Assembly (NCBI GenBank): GCA_030040015.1
Contig: JASHUM010000095.1
Location: forward strand, 16,197 to 80,196
Source of the DNA: Acidimicrobiales bacterium
GTDB taxonomy: Bacteria > Actinomycetota > Acidimicrobiia > Acidimicrobiales > UBA8190
Direction of reading: 5' to 3'
Length of the DNA: 64,000 nucleotides
Positions 19,106 through 28,690 of the stretch are shown here, in pieces. How positions within the stretch are numbered: position 1 is the stretch's first letter; each line of letters begins with the position of its first letter. The position numbers and the translations under genes were made by a program. The notes under the pieces were generated by a model, which had not been told where the DNA came from, did not search any database, and saw only the letters and a program-made list of their open reading frames with translations.

Positions 19106-20323
19106 ATGACCGCCGCATTCTCGCTGGAGCTCAACGAGGACCAGCTCCAGATCCAGAAGTGGGTCCACGACTTCGCCGAGGGCGTCATGCGCCCGGCGGC
19201 CCACGAATGGGACGAACGGGAAGAGACCCCGTGGCCCATCATCGAGGAGGCGGCCAAGGTCGGCCTCTACTCCTTCGAGTTCGTGAGCCAGGCCTTCTTC
19301 GACCCCACCGGGCTGACCATGCCCGTGGTCAACGAGGAGCTGGCCTGGGGTGACGCCGGGCTGACCCTGGCCATCCTGGGCAGCACGCTGGGACTGGCCG
19401 GGATCGCCGCCAACGGCACGCCCGAGCAGCTGCTCGAGTGGGGCCCGCAGTGTTACGGCACGCCGGAGAAGATCCAGATGGCGGCGTTCTGCGTGTCCGA
19501 ACCCGACGCCGGCTCCGACGTGAGCGCGCTGCGCACCCGGGCCGTCTACGACGAGTCGAAGGACGAGTGGGTCATCAACGGCACCAAGACGTGGATTACC
19601 AACGGCGGGATCGCCGACCTCCACGTCGTGGTGGCCAGCGTCGACCACGAGCTCGGCTCCCGGGGCCAGGCCAGCTTCGTCGTGCCGCCCGGCACGCCGG
19701 GTCTCTCGGCTGGACAGAAGTTCAAGAAGATGGGCATCCGGGCGTCGCACACCGGCGAGGTGATCCTCGACGACGTGCGCGTCCCGGGCACCTGCCTGCT
19801 CGGCGGCAAGGAGAAGCTCGACGAGCGTCTGGCCCGCGCCCGGGAAGGGAAGCGCTCCAACAGCCAAGCGGCCATGGCCACCTTCGAGGCCACCCGGCCG
19901 GCGGTCGGCGCCCAGGCGCTGGGCATCGCCCGAGCCGCCTACGAGTACGCCCTCGACTACGCCAAGGAACGCAAGGCCTTCGGGCGGCGAATCATCGAGA
20001 ACCAGGGCATCGCCTTCAAGCTCGCCGACATGAAGACTCGCATCGACGCCTCACGGCTGCTCATCTGGCGCGCCGCCTGGATGGGGGCCAGCCGCAAGCC
20101 GTTCACCGCCGGTGAGGGGTCGATGTCCAAGCTCTACGCCGGAGAGACCGCGGTGTGGGTGACCGAGGAGGCCATCCAGATCATGGGCGGGTACGGCTAC
20201 ATCCGCGAGCACCCGGTGGAGCGCTGGCATCGCGACTCGAAGATCTACACCATCTTCGAGGGGACCTCCGAGGTCCAGCGCCTGGTCATCGCCAGGGCGA
20301 TCTCGGGGATCCACATTCCGTAG
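19106..20323 (+). CDS. Acyl-CoA dehydrogenase
   Basis: AAFCVSEPDAGSDVSALRTRAV, MGIRASHTGEVILDDVRVP, QIMGGYGYIREHPVERWHRDSKIYTIFEGTSEVQRLVIAR. Confidence 0.95.
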   Translation: MTAAFSLELNEDQLQIQKWVHDFAEGVMRPAAHEWDEREETPWPIIEEAAKVGLYSFEFVSQAFFDPTGLTMPVVNEELAWGDAGLTLAILGSTLGLAGIAANGTPEQLLEWGPQCYGTPEKIQMAAFCVSEPDAGSDVSALRTRAVYDESKDEWVINGTKTWITNGGIADLHVVVASVDHELGSRGQASFVVPPGTPGLSAGQKFKKMGIRASHTGEVILDDVRVPGTCLLGGKEKLDERLARAREGKRSNSQAAMATFEATRPAVGAQALGIARAAYEYALDYAKERKAFGRRIIENQGIAFKLADMKTRIDASRLLIWRAAWMGASRKPFTAGEGSMSKLYAGETAVWVTEEAIQIMGGYGYIREHPVERWHRDSKIYTIFEGTSEVQRLVIARAISGIHIP

Positions 20324-20341
20324 CCCGGCGGAGCTTCCTCG

Positions 20342-20860
20342 TTGCGTGCGCCGCACCACCCGCTCGTGGTGGTGCTCTGCACCGGCAACGCGGCGCGCTC
20401 GGTCATGGCCGGCGCCATGCTCGAGGCAGCCGACGTGGACGTGCGGGTGGTGACGGCCGGCACCCACGTGGTCGAGCACCAACCCATGAGCGTCCGCACC
20501 CGCGCCGCCCTCGCCGCTGTGGGGATGGAACCGCCGCACCACCGCAGCCGCCAGCTCACCCACGACGTGCTGGAAGGCGCCGCCCTGGTGCTGGCCATGG
20601 CCGCCGAGCACGTGCGCTTCGTGCGCCGGCGCCACCCCGGCTCGGCCGACCACACCGCCACCATCGTGTGGCTGGCGGACAACCTCCCCGTCGGCCCGTC
20701 GCCACTGCACGAGCGGGTGGTGGCCATGGGCCTGGCCGGCGTCGACCCGCAGACCCAGGGTGACGTCGAGGACCCCGCCGGAGGCACCGACGAGGATTAC
20801 GAACGCTGCGCCCGCCGCCTCGTCGACCTGGTGAGCCGTCTGGTGCCCCGCCTCGCCTGA
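20342..20860 (+). CDS. Low-molecular-weight protein-tyrosine-phosphatase-like protein
   Basis: VVVLCTGNAARSVMAGAML (CX5R loop). Confidence 0.8.
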   Translation: MRAPHHPLVVVLCTGNAARSVMAGAMLEAADVDVRVVTAGTHVVEHQPMSVRTRAALAAVGMEPPHHRSRQLTHDVLEGAALVLAMAAEHVRFVRRRHPGSADHTATIVWLADNLPVGPSPLHERVVAMGLAGVDPQTQGDVEDPAGGTDEDYERCARRLVDLVSRLVPRLA

Positions 20861-20870
20861 GCCAGGACGG

Positions 20871-21386
20871 CTATGCGGCCAGCTCCGGGTGGCGCAGGGC
20901 GACGTCCGCGCAGGCGGCGCACACCTCGTCGGGGACGAAGCCCAGGCGCATGAGCGCGGCGAAGGCCCGGCACCCGAGGCACAGGCCCAGCGCCGACTCG
21001 AGGAAGGCGGCTGCACCCAGCGCGGCGGTGACGCCCATGGCCGCCGTCGCCTGGCCGGCGCCGAACCACAAGACGACGGCGGCCGAGGAGAACAGCACCC
21101 CGATGGCCTGAGCGAATCGCTTGGGCGGCCCGGCCACCGGGCGCGCCGGGCCCAGGCGGGGAGCCACCACGCGGGTGGCGAGCCGGCCCAGCGGGCTCAA
21201 GGTCGGCCCGGTGAGGGCGCGGGCCCAGAACCCGTAGCACAGCGGGACGAGCAGCCAGGGCTCACGGAACCCCACCGTGGCGGCACACAGGAGGACGACC
21301 ACACCGGCGACCACCCGGGCGGCCACCTCGTTCACCGGGTTGGGGAAGGCGAAGACACTGCGGAGCTTCGAGCCCACCTCGACCAC
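20871..21386 (-). CDS. DUF4395 family membrane protein
   Basis: FAFPNPVNEVAARVVAG, GPPKRFAQAIG. Confidence 0.8.
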   Translation of the reverse strand: MVEVGSKLRSVFAFPNPVNEVAARVVAGVVVLLCAATVGFREPWLLVPLCYGFWARALTGPTLSPLGRLATRVVAPRLGPARPVAGPPKRFAQAIGVLFSSAAVVLWFGAGQATAAMGVTAALGAAAFLESALGLCLGCRAFAALMRLGFVPDEVCAACADVALRHPELAA

Positions 21387-21440
21387 CTCCCAGGAGGATC
21401 GGGACGTCCGAAATGCTACCTGGAAGGTCGGCTTTGAGGT

Positions 21441-22079
21441 TCAGTCGCGGTGCACGGTGCGGAGCCCGGCCCAGGCCAGCTCGGCCAAGCGCCGGGCCGC
21501 CCGGTCGGCATCGGGCTCGGCGGGCGGGGTGCCCGAACGTTGGTGCAGGGTGAGGAAGTAGCGGCTGGCGCCTTCGGCCATCCCGACCACGGCGTAGGCG
21601 AGCAACCGGCGATGGTCCTCGTCGAGTCCGGCGTCGATCAGCACGTCCACCGCCTCGGCCAGCATGTCCTCGACGTGGCGCACGGCCCGAGACAGCTCGG
21701 GGTCGTCGGGGACCTCGCTCCCGAACAGCAGGGCGAAGGCTTCGGACTGGGTGACGATGAGGTGGAAGTAGGCGGCGAACCCGCCCTCCACCTGCTGACG
21801 GGGACCGTCGGCGGCGGCCACCGCCTTGCCGATCGCCTCCAGGAGCGACTGGGCCACCCCGTCGCACAGCTCGAGGTAGAGCGCCCGTTTGGAGGCGAAG
21901 TGCTGGTAGAGAAGCGGCTTGGTGACGCCGGCGGACTCGGCGATCTCGTCCATGGTCGTGGCCTCGAAACCGCGAGCGGCGAACAGGCGCAAGGCCACCG
22001 CCAGCAGTTGCTGGCGCCGTACGTCGGCTGGCAGCCGCTTGCTGCGACCGCTCGCAGGTCGCGCCGAGGCGTGGCTCAT
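21441..22079 (-). CDS. TetR/AcrR family transcriptional regulator
   Basis: ARGFEATTMDEIAESAGVTKPLLYQHFASKRALYLELCD. Confidence 0.94.
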   Translation of the reverse strand: MSHASARPASGRSKRLPADVRRQQLLAVALRLFAARGFEATTMDEIAESAGVTKPLLYQHFASKRALYLELCDGVAQSLLEAIGKAVAAADGPRQQVEGGFAAYFHLIVTQSEAFALLFGSEVPDDPELSRAVRHVEDMLAEAVDVLIDAGLDEDHRRLLAYAVVGMAEGASRYFLTLHQRSGTPPAEPDADRAARRLAELAWAGLRTVHRD

Positions 22080-22132
22080 CCCTTGAGCCTACTGGCCGCT
22101 TGCCGACCGCTTCGGGGCCGCCCCGGATCCGG

Positions 22133-23197
22133 TCATCCGGCGCGACGGCGGCGCGTCACCTCGTCGACCACCGGCGAGAGCCGAGCCGGCAAGTCGCGCA
22201 AGGAGAAGTGGCGCCGGGCGATCTGGGCGTTGTGCTCGATCAAGCGGGCGTCGGGGTGGTCGAGCAGGCGCGCCAACCCCTCCGGTCGGTCGTGGGGGAA
22301 CCAGCGGAACCCGAAGGCGGCCAGCTCGGCGGCGACGGGGTAGGAGCCGACGGCCAAGGGCCGGCGATGGGTGGCCGACTCGATCGACGGGTTGCCGAAG
22401 CCCTCCCAGGTCGAGGGCAGGGCTACGACGTCGCAGGCGGCGTAGGCGTCCTCGGGTGGGGTACGGACCGAGCCGGGAGCCTGGCCGTGGAGGACGCGCA
22501 CGCCCGCATCGGCCAAGAGCCGCTCGAGCGTCGGACCGTAGCCCTCCTCGGCCGGGCCCAGCAGCCAGAAGACGGCGCCGAGCGCTTCGGCCAGGGCGAT
22601 GCCGCCCGGGACGTTCTTGCGCTCGAGGGCGCGCGTGGGCTGCAGCACCAGCACGTCGCGCTCGCCGACCCCGAGGGCGCGGCGCACGCCGTCGCGGTTC
22701 CCCGCCCGGGGGTCGGGGTCGAAGGCGTTGCGGACGACGGTGGCGGCGATGCCGTGCTCGGCGAGCTGGCCGCGGCTGAGCTCGCTGACGGTGACGTGCG
22801 CCCAACGGGCGTCGTCGGGCGGGGGCGGCGCGTCGGCGAAGCGGGTGCGCTGCCACGGGAGGTCGTGATGGTGAAGGATGGCCGGCCGGCCGCGCAGCAC
22901 GTGGGACACCACCGCCTCCGCCCCCGGGTTGAGGGGCAGCGAGCACAGGTTCTCGACGACGACGAGATCGGCCCCGGCCAGGGCGTCGCCGACCTCGGCG
23001 GCAGTGGGCGGCTCCACGGCGTCGATCCCGAGCCCCGGGAGCAGGTGGTCGACGGGACCTTCGCCCGCCACGGTGACGACGTGCCATCCGAGCTCGTGCA
23101 GGGCCCCGGCCCACTTGGTCGCCTCGACGGCCACGCCGTCGGTGCCACCCAGACGGAACGACACGATCGCCGCCACCGGACTCGTCACGAGCGGCAA
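22133..23197 (-). CDS. Glycosyltransferase family 4-like protein
   Basis: RLGGTDGVAVEATKWAGALHELGWHV, VVRNAFDPD, LPSTWEGFGNPSIES. Confidence 0.87.
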   Translation of the reverse strand: MPLVTSPVAAIVSFRLGGTDGVAVEATKWAGALHELGWHVVTVAGEGPVDHLLPGLGIDAVEPPTAAEVGDALAGADLVVVENLCSLPLNPGAEAVVSHVLRGRPAILHHHDLPWQRTRFADAPPPPDDARWAHVTVSELSRGQLAEHGIAATVVRNAFDPDPRAGNRDGVRRALGVGERDVLVLQPTRALERKNVPGGIALAEALGAVFWLLGPAEEGYGPTLERLLADAGVRVLHGQAPGSVRTPPEDAYAACDVVALPSTWEGFGNPSIESATHRRPLAVGSYPVAAELAAFGFRWFPHDRPEGLARLLDHPDARLIEHNAQIARRHFSLRDLPARLSPVVDEVTRRRRAG

Positions 23198-23279
23198 GCT
23201 ACCGGCGCGCCGTGACGGTGCGGCCCCGCGCCCGTCGTGCCGGACGGCGGGGGAACAGTGCGGGAGGTAGGTTCCCTCG

Positions 23280-24077
23280 ATGCCCGATGCACCGGACGCC
23301 TCGGAGGTCCTCTACGAGGTGTCGGGCGCCGTCGCCCGGATCACGATCAACCGTCCCGAGCGGCGCAACGCCATGTCGTGGTCGGTCGTGGAGGGGCTGC
23401 GTCAGGCGTTCTGGAGCGCCGGGACTGAGCCCGAGGTCCGGGTGGTGGTGCTCACCGGAGCCGGGGACGCCGCCTTCTGCGCCGGGGCCGACCTGGGGGG
23501 CATGGGGGGAGGGAGCGAGGGCTTCCTGGCCACCCACCGGTCCAGAGGCGACCTGGCCGAGTTGTTCCGCCAGATGTGGAGCCTGGGCAAGCCCACCCTG
23601 GCCCGGGTTCAGGGGTGGGCCATGGCCGGCGGGATGGGCCTGGCCCTGGCTTGTGACCTGGTCGTCGCCTCGGACCGGGCCCGCTTCGGCGCCCCCGAGA
23701 TCGACGTCGGGCTGTGGCCGTACATGGTCACGGTGCCCCTGGTCCGGTCCATGCCCCCCAAGAAGGCCCTCGAGCTCATGCTGACGGGCCGGGTGGTCGA
23801 CGCCCAGGAGGCCGAGCACCTGGGCTTCGTCAACCAGGTCGTTGCGCACGATCAGCTCGACCGGGCCGTCGACGACACGGCCGCCACCCTCGCCTCGAAG
23901 TCACCGGCGGTGATGAGGCTCGGCCGGGACGCGTTCTACGCTGTGTGGGACATGGCGGCGGAGGAGGCGTTGGCCCACCTGCACGCCATGCTGACGCTCA
24001 CCACCCAGACCGAGGACGCCGCCGAGGGCATCGCCGCCTTCATGGAGAAGCGGTCCCCGCGCTGGACGGGGCGCTGA
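23280..24077 (+). CDS. Enoyl-CoA hydratase/isomerase family protein
   Basis: ARITINRPERRNAMSW, VVVLTGAGDAAFCAGADL, GWAMAGGMGLALACDLV. Confidence 0.93.
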   Translation: MPDAPDASEVLYEVSGAVARITINRPERRNAMSWSVVEGLRQAFWSAGTEPEVRVVVLTGAGDAAFCAGADLGGMGGGSEGFLATHRSRGDLAELFRQMWSLGKPTLARVQGWAMAGGMGLALACDLVVASDRARFGAPEIDVGLWPYMVTVPLVRSMPPKKALELMLTGRVVDAQEAEHLGFVNQVVAHDQLDRAVDDTAATLASKSPAVMRLGRDAFYAVWDMAAEEALAHLHAMLTLTTQTEDAAEGIAAFMEKRSPRWTGR

Positions 24078-24104
24078 ACGACGGCGACGATCGGAACCGA
24101 GCAG

Positions 24105-25076
24105 ATGACCAAGCGAGCCCTGATCACCGGCATCACCGGGCAGGACGGTTCCTACCTCGCCGAGTTCCTCCTCCACCAGGGGTACGAGGTCGTCGGCATG
24201 CTGCGCCGCTCCTCAACCGTCAACTTCGAGCGTATCGCCCACGTCCAGGAACAGCTCACCCTGGTGCCCGGCGACCTGCTCGACGAAGTCTCGCTCATCG
24301 GGATCCTGCGCGAGCACCAGCCCACCGAGGTCTACAACCTGGCCGCCCAGTCCTTCGTGCAGACCTCGTGGGGACAGCCGGTGCTGACGGGAGAGACGAC
24401 GGCACTCGGCGTCACCCGCCTTCTCGACGCCATCCGCATCGCCGCCCCCGAGGCCCGCTTCTACCAGGCGTCCTCGTCGGAGATGTTCGGCAAGGTCCAC
24501 GAGGTGCCCCAGTCCGAGCGCACGCCCTTCTACCCGCGCAGCCCGTACGGCGTGGCCAAGGTGTACGGCCACTGGATCACCGTGAACTACCGGGAGAGCT
24601 ACGGCTTGCACGCCTCGTCGGGAATGCTGTTCAACCACGAGAGCCCGCGCCGGGGTCTCGAGTTCGTGACCCGCAAGGTGAGCCACGGGGTGGCTCGCAT
24701 CGTGTGCGGTCTCGACGACAAGCTGTTGCTCGGCAACCTGGAGTCCCAGCGCGACTGGGGATTCGCCGGCGACTACGTGCGGGCCATGTGGCTCATGCTC
24801 CAGCAGGACAAGGCGTCCGACTACGTCGTGGCCACCGGCGAGACCCACTCCGTGCGCCAGCTGTGCGAGCTGGCCTTCGCCCACGTGGATCTCGACTGGG
24901 CCGAGCACGTGGTGGTCGACGAGAGGTTCCTCCGCCCCGCCGAGGTGGACCTGCTCGTGGGAGACGCCACTTTGGCCCGGACCGAGCTCGGGTGGGAGCA
25001 GACCGTCGACTTCCCGGCGCTCGTGGCCATGATGGTGGATGCCGACGTGGAGCTGGTCCGCCGCACCGGGCGCTGA
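24105..25076 (+). CDS. gmd: GDP-mannose 4,6-dehydratase
   Basis: [67 protein letters not shown]. Confidence 0.95.
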   Translation: MTKRALITGITGQDGSYLAEFLLHQGYEVVGMLRRSSTVNFERIAHVQEQLTLVPGDLLDEVSLIGILREHQPTEVYNLAAQSFVQTSWGQPVLTGETTALGVTRLLDAIRIAAPEARFYQASSSEMFGKVHEVPQSERTPFYPRSPYGVAKVYGHWITVNYRESYGLHASSGMLFNHESPRRGLEFVTRKVSHGVARIVCGLDDKLLLGNLESQRDWGFAGDYVRAMWLMLQQDKASDYVVATGETHSVRQLCELAFAHVDLDWAEHVVVDERFLRPAEVDLLVGDATLARTELGWEQTVDFPALVAMMVDADVELVRRTGR

Positions 25077-25094
25077 GCGTCGCAGGCGGTACCC

Positions 25095-25856
25095 GTGACG
25101 TCCGCCGTCATCACCGCCGATCCTCTCGGCGTCCTCGTCGTCTTCGCCGCCGGCATGTTGTCGTTCCTCTCTCCCTGCGTCCTTCCGCTGGTACCGGGCT
25201 ACGTCTCGATGGTGTCGGGGCTGTCCGCTGCCGAGCTCGGTGAGTCCCGGCGTCCCGCCGCCGGCGCCGTGCTCCCCGGCATCCTCCTCTTCGTGGCCGG
25301 GTTCACCGTGGTGTTCACTGCCGAGGGCGCCGTCGCCTCGACGGTGGGACGGATGCTCCTCGTCCATCAGCGCGCCTTCGACATCGGCGCCGGGGCGGTG
25401 GTGGTCGTCCTCGGCCTGTGGCTGGCCGGAGTGGGGACACCCCGGCTGGCCCTCGCCGAGCGCCGGTTCCACCCTCGTCCCTCGGCGCTGGGCCGGTGGG
25501 CGCCACCGGTCATGGGCATGGCCTTCGCCTTCGGCTGGACGCCCTGCATCGGCCCGGTGCTCGGTGCCGTGCTCGGACTGGCCGCCTATCGGGCCACCCT
25601 GACCTCGGGGCTCGTGTTGCTGATCGCCTACTCGCTGGGGCTGGGCGTGCCCTTCCTGGTGACGGGCCTGGCCTTCGGTCGTCTCACGGCGTTGGCTTCC
25701 CGCATGCGACGGCGCATGTGGGTCGTCGAGCTGGTGGCCGGTGTCGCGCTGGTGGCCTTCGGCGCCCTGCTCATCACCGGCGAGCTGCACCTGGTGTCCT
25801 CGGCGGTGTCGAGCGCCCTCCGGGCCGTCGGCCTCGCCCGCCTGACGGTCAGCTAG
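25095..25856 (+). CDS. ccdA: Cytochrome c biogenesis protein CcdA/DsbD-like
   Basis: AGMLSFLSPCVLPLVPGYVSMVSG, FAFGWTPCIGPVLG. Confidence 0.92.
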   Translation: MTSAVITADPLGVLVVFAAGMLSFLSPCVLPLVPGYVSMVSGLSAAELGESRRPAAGAVLPGILLFVAGFTVVFTAEGAVASTVGRMLLVHQRAFDIGAGAVVVVLGLWLAGVGTPRLALAERRFHPRPSALGRWAPPVMGMAFAFGWTPCIGPVLGAVLGLAAYRATLTSGLVLLIAYSLGLGVPFLVTGLAFGRLTALASRMRRRMWVVELVAGVALVAFGALLITGELHLVSSAVSSALRAVGLARLTVS

Positions 25857-25899
25857 ACCCTCACCCCCGCTTGGTAAGCGGCCGGGGCCCGCCCGTAGC

Positions 25900-26601
25900 A
25901 TGGCGCCGCCCATGGACAGCGCAGTCCTCCTCCGTTCCGCCCACGCCACCATCGGGCGGTTCCCGGCTTTGGCCGGCGTCGACCTCGAGCTCGCTCCTGG
26001 AGAGCTCGTGGTCCTCGAGGGCCCCAACGGGGCCGGGAAGACGAGCGTGCTCCGGGCGTGCGCCGGCCTGCTCCCGCTCACCGGCGGCGAGGGGACCGTT
26101 CTCGGGTACGACCTCCGCCGCGACCTCGTCGCCGTACGGCCCCTCGTGGGGTACCTGGGCCATGCCCCGGCGCTCTACGACGAGCTGACGGTGTCGGAGA
26201 ACGTCCGCTTCGCCGTGCGGGCCGCAGGCGCAGCGTCCTCGGCGGTGCCCGACGTGCTGGCCCGTGTCGGGTTGAGCGGCCGCTTGGCGCGGACGCCGGC
26301 GGGCCGGTTGTCGGCAGGCCAGCGACGGCGCGCCGCGCTGGCGTCGGTGCTCGTGCGGCGGCCCGCCCTGTGGTTGCTCGACGAGCCGCACGCCGCCTTC
26401 GACGCCGAGGGCCGCCGGCTCCTCTCCACCGTGATGTGCGAGGCCCGTGACGGCGGGTCGGGCGTGCTCGTCGCCTCGCACGAACCGGCCGAGGTGCTCC
26501 CACTCGCCGACCGCGTCGTCACCATGGTGGGTGGCCGTGCGCAGGGCTCACGGCGTGGCGGCCGTCGCCGGGTGGTGCCGGGAGGCGTCCATGTGGCGTG
26601 A
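25900..26601 (+). CDS. ccmA: Heme exporter ATP-binding protein CcmA
   Basis: Walker A GPNGAGKTS, LSAGQRRRAALASVLVRRPALWLLDEP; followed by ccmB/ccmC. Confidence 0.88.
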   Translation: MAPPMDSAVLLRSAHATIGRFPALAGVDLELAPGELVVLEGPNGAGKTSVLRACAGLLPLTGGEGTVLGYDLRRDLVAVRPLVGYLGHAPALYDELTVSENVRFAVRAAGAASSAVPDVLARVGLSGRLARTPAGRLSAGQRRRAALASVLVRRPALWLLDEPHAAFDAEGRRLLSTVMCEARDGGSGVLVASHEPAEVLPLADRVVTMVGGRAQGSRRGGRRRVVPGGVHVA

Positions 26602-27262
26602 CGCGCTGTTGGTGGTGGGCAAGGACCTGCGCATCGAGGCCCGCTCCCGGGTGGTCGTCAACCAGGTGGCTCCGTTCGCGGTGCTCGTCCTCCTCCTCTT
26701 CGCCTTTGCCCTCGGGCCCGACCGCAGCCCCATGGCGCACGCCGCGCCGGGGCTGTTCTGGGTGGCGGTGCTGTTCTGCGCGCTGCTGGCGGTGCAGCGC
26801 AGCTTCGCCGTGGAGTCCGGCGAGGGCACCCGTGACGGGCTCCGACTCTCCGGGCTCGACCCGGCCGGCATCTTCCTGGGCAAGACGGCAGCGGTGACGG
26901 TGCAGCTGCTCCTCCTCGAGGTGCTGCTGACGGTGGGGGTCGTCCTCCTGTTCGGGAACGGCGTGCGCTCGGTGGGGGCGCTCGTGCTCACCTCGGTTCT
27001 CGGCACGGCCGGGCTCGCTGCCGTGGGGACGCTGTACGGCGCGCTGTCGAGCGGGCTGCGCGTGCGCGAGACGTTGTTGCCGCTGTTGCTGCTGCCCGTT
27101 GCCGCTCCCGTCCTCTTGGCCGGCACGCGGGCCTGGCAGGCGGCGCTCGGGATCGGGACGTCCACGTCGGGCAACCCGTGGACGTCGGTGCTCGTCGTCT
27201 TCGCCGCCGTGTACCTTGCGCTCGGTTGCGTCATCTACGGGCCGCTCCTGGAGGCGATGTGA
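26591..27262 (+). CDS. ccmB: Heme exporter permease CcmB
   Basis: KDLRIEARSRVVVNQVAPFAVLVLLLFAFALG, LLLPLLLLPVAAPVLLAGTRA; within ccm cluster. Confidence 0.88.
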   Translation: MWRDALLVVGKDLRIEARSRVVVNQVAPFAVLVLLLFAFALGPDRSPMAHAAPGLFWVAVLFCALLAVQRSFAVESGEGTRDGLRLSGLDPAGIFLGKTAAVTVQLLLLEVLLTVGVVLLFGNGVRSVGALVLTSVLGTAGLAAVGTLYGALSSGLRVRETLLPLLLLPVAAPVLLAGTRAWQAALGIGTSTSGNPWTSVLVVFAAVYLALGCVIYGPLLEAM

Positions 27263-28053
27263 GCGCCGTCACCACCTGGTCCGCCCGGCGTGCCTGGGTG
27301 GTGCGCGCCACCGGCCTCGCCGGGGTGGTCGGCATGGCCTTCACGGTGTGGTTGGGGCTGTGGATCACCCCGCCCGACAAGGTGCAGGGGAACCTGGTGC
27401 GCCTGGTGTACCTCCACCCGCCGGTGGCGTGGGTGGCGCTGTACCTGGCGTTCGGTCTGGCCGTGCTCGGGAGCCTCCTGTGGTTGTGGCCGCGCACGCG
27501 CAACGACAGTTGGGACCGCCTGGCCGGGGCGGCCATGGAGGTCGGTGTGGTGTTCACGGCCCTCACCCTGGTCACCGGCTCGCTGTGGGGCCGGCCCACC
27601 TGGGGGGTGTGGTGGGCCTGGGACGCCCGGCTCACCTCCACCGCCTTGCTGCTGGTCCTGCAGCTCGGCTACCTGGCCCTGCGGCGAGTGGCTTCCGAGC
27701 CCGAGCCCAGGGCGCGCCGGTGCGCCATCGGCGCCGTGATCGCCGCCGTCGACGTCCCCATCGTGCACTTCTCGGTCGACTGGTGGCGGACACTGCACCA
27801 AGGCGCCACCGTCCTCAACGCCAACCTGTCGCCCACCATCCATGGCGCCATGGCCTGGACGCTGCTCCTCGGTTTCGTCTCCATGACCCTCGTGTTCGCC
27901 TGGATGGTGTCGGTGCGTTACCGCATAGCCACCCTGGCCGACGTCGCCGCCGATCGCTCCATGCAGCAGGCGCTCGCCGAGCGCTGGGCCGAGGGCATGC
28001 CCGAGGCTCCTGTCGAGGAGGAAGGTGGCGTGCCCGCCGGAGTGGGCCCGTGA
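27259..28053 (+). CDS. ccmC: Heme exporter permease CcmC
   Basis: RLVYLHPPVAWVALYLAFG, LWGRPTWGVWWAWDARLTS. Confidence 0.92.
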   Translation: MSAVTTWSARRAWVVRATGLAGVVGMAFTVWLGLWITPPDKVQGNLVRLVYLHPPVAWVALYLAFGLAVLGSLLWLWPRTRNDSWDRLAGAAMEVGVVFTALTLVTGSLWGRPTWGVWWAWDARLTSTALLLVLQLGYLALRRVASEPEPRARRCAIGAVIAAVDVPIVHFSVDWWRTLHQGATVLNANLSPTIHGAMAWTLLLGFVSMTLVFAWMVSVRYRIATLADVAADRSMQQALAERWAEGMPEAPVEEEGGVPAGVGP

Positions 28054-28199
28054 GGTACATCGACGCCGGCTACATCAGCGCCCTGAGCGTGCTGGCCGCC
28101 TACGCGCTCTTGCTCGTCGGGCGCCGACGCCATCTCGAGCGCGTCGTCGGCGACGACGGCGCCGCCCGACCCGAGGTCCTCGAGCGGCCGGAACCGTGA
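28050..28199 (+). CDS. ccmD: CcmD-like small membrane protein
   Basis: 49-aa ORF VRYIDAGYISALSVLAAYALLLVGRRRHLERVVGDDG between ccmC and ccmE, GTGA overlaps at both ends. Confidence 0.7.
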   Translation: MRYIDAGYISALSVLAAYALLLVGRRRHLERVVGDDGAARPEVLERPEP

Positions 28200-28690
28200 C
28201 CGAGGTCGAGGCCCCTCCGGCGCACCCCCCGGCCTCGGCCCGGGGGACGGTCCCGCCCGTGTCGGCGCTCGCCAAGCGTCGTCGCCGGCTTCGCTATCTG
28301 GTGCTGGCCGTCGTCCTCGTCGGTGCCATCGCCTTTCTCATCAGCAGGATCGGTGGCTCACTCGACTACTTCGAGACCGTCGACCAGGCCATGGCGCAGA
28401 AGGCCAAGCTCGGGGGGCAGACCTTCCGTCTCGAAGGCCTCGTCGTCCCCGGATCGGTTCGGCGCACGGTCGACGGCGTCGACTTCGTGGCAGCAGGCAC
28501 CAAGCACCGCGTCCCGGTCGAGAACACCGGGAACCCGCCCCAGCTCTTCCAGCCCGACATCCCGGTCGTGGTGGTGGGGCACTTCTCCGGTGGGACCTTC
28601 GTGTCCAACCAGATCATCGTCGACCACACCGCCACCTACATCGAAGAGCACCCAGCGCGCGTGCGCGCCCCGAACGGCACCGTTCGGTGA
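28196..28690 (+). CDS. ccmE: Heme chaperone CcmE
   Basis: LGGQTFRLEGLVVPGSV, PVVVVGHFSGGTFVSNQIIVDHTATY (HxxxY). Confidence 0.9.
   Translation: MTEVEAPPAHPPASARGTVPPVSALAKRRRRLRYLVLAVVLVGAIAFLISRIGGSLDYFETVDQAMAQKAKLGGQTFRLEGLVVPGSVRRTVDGVDFVAAGTKHRVPVENTGNPPQLFQPDIPVVVVGHFSGGTFVSNQIIVDHTATYIEEHPARVRAPNGTVR

Noticed and set aside
24213-26081. 622-aa minus ORF across gmd/ccdA
   Set aside because: Antisense to well-supported genes; composition typical of GC-rich shadow ORFs.
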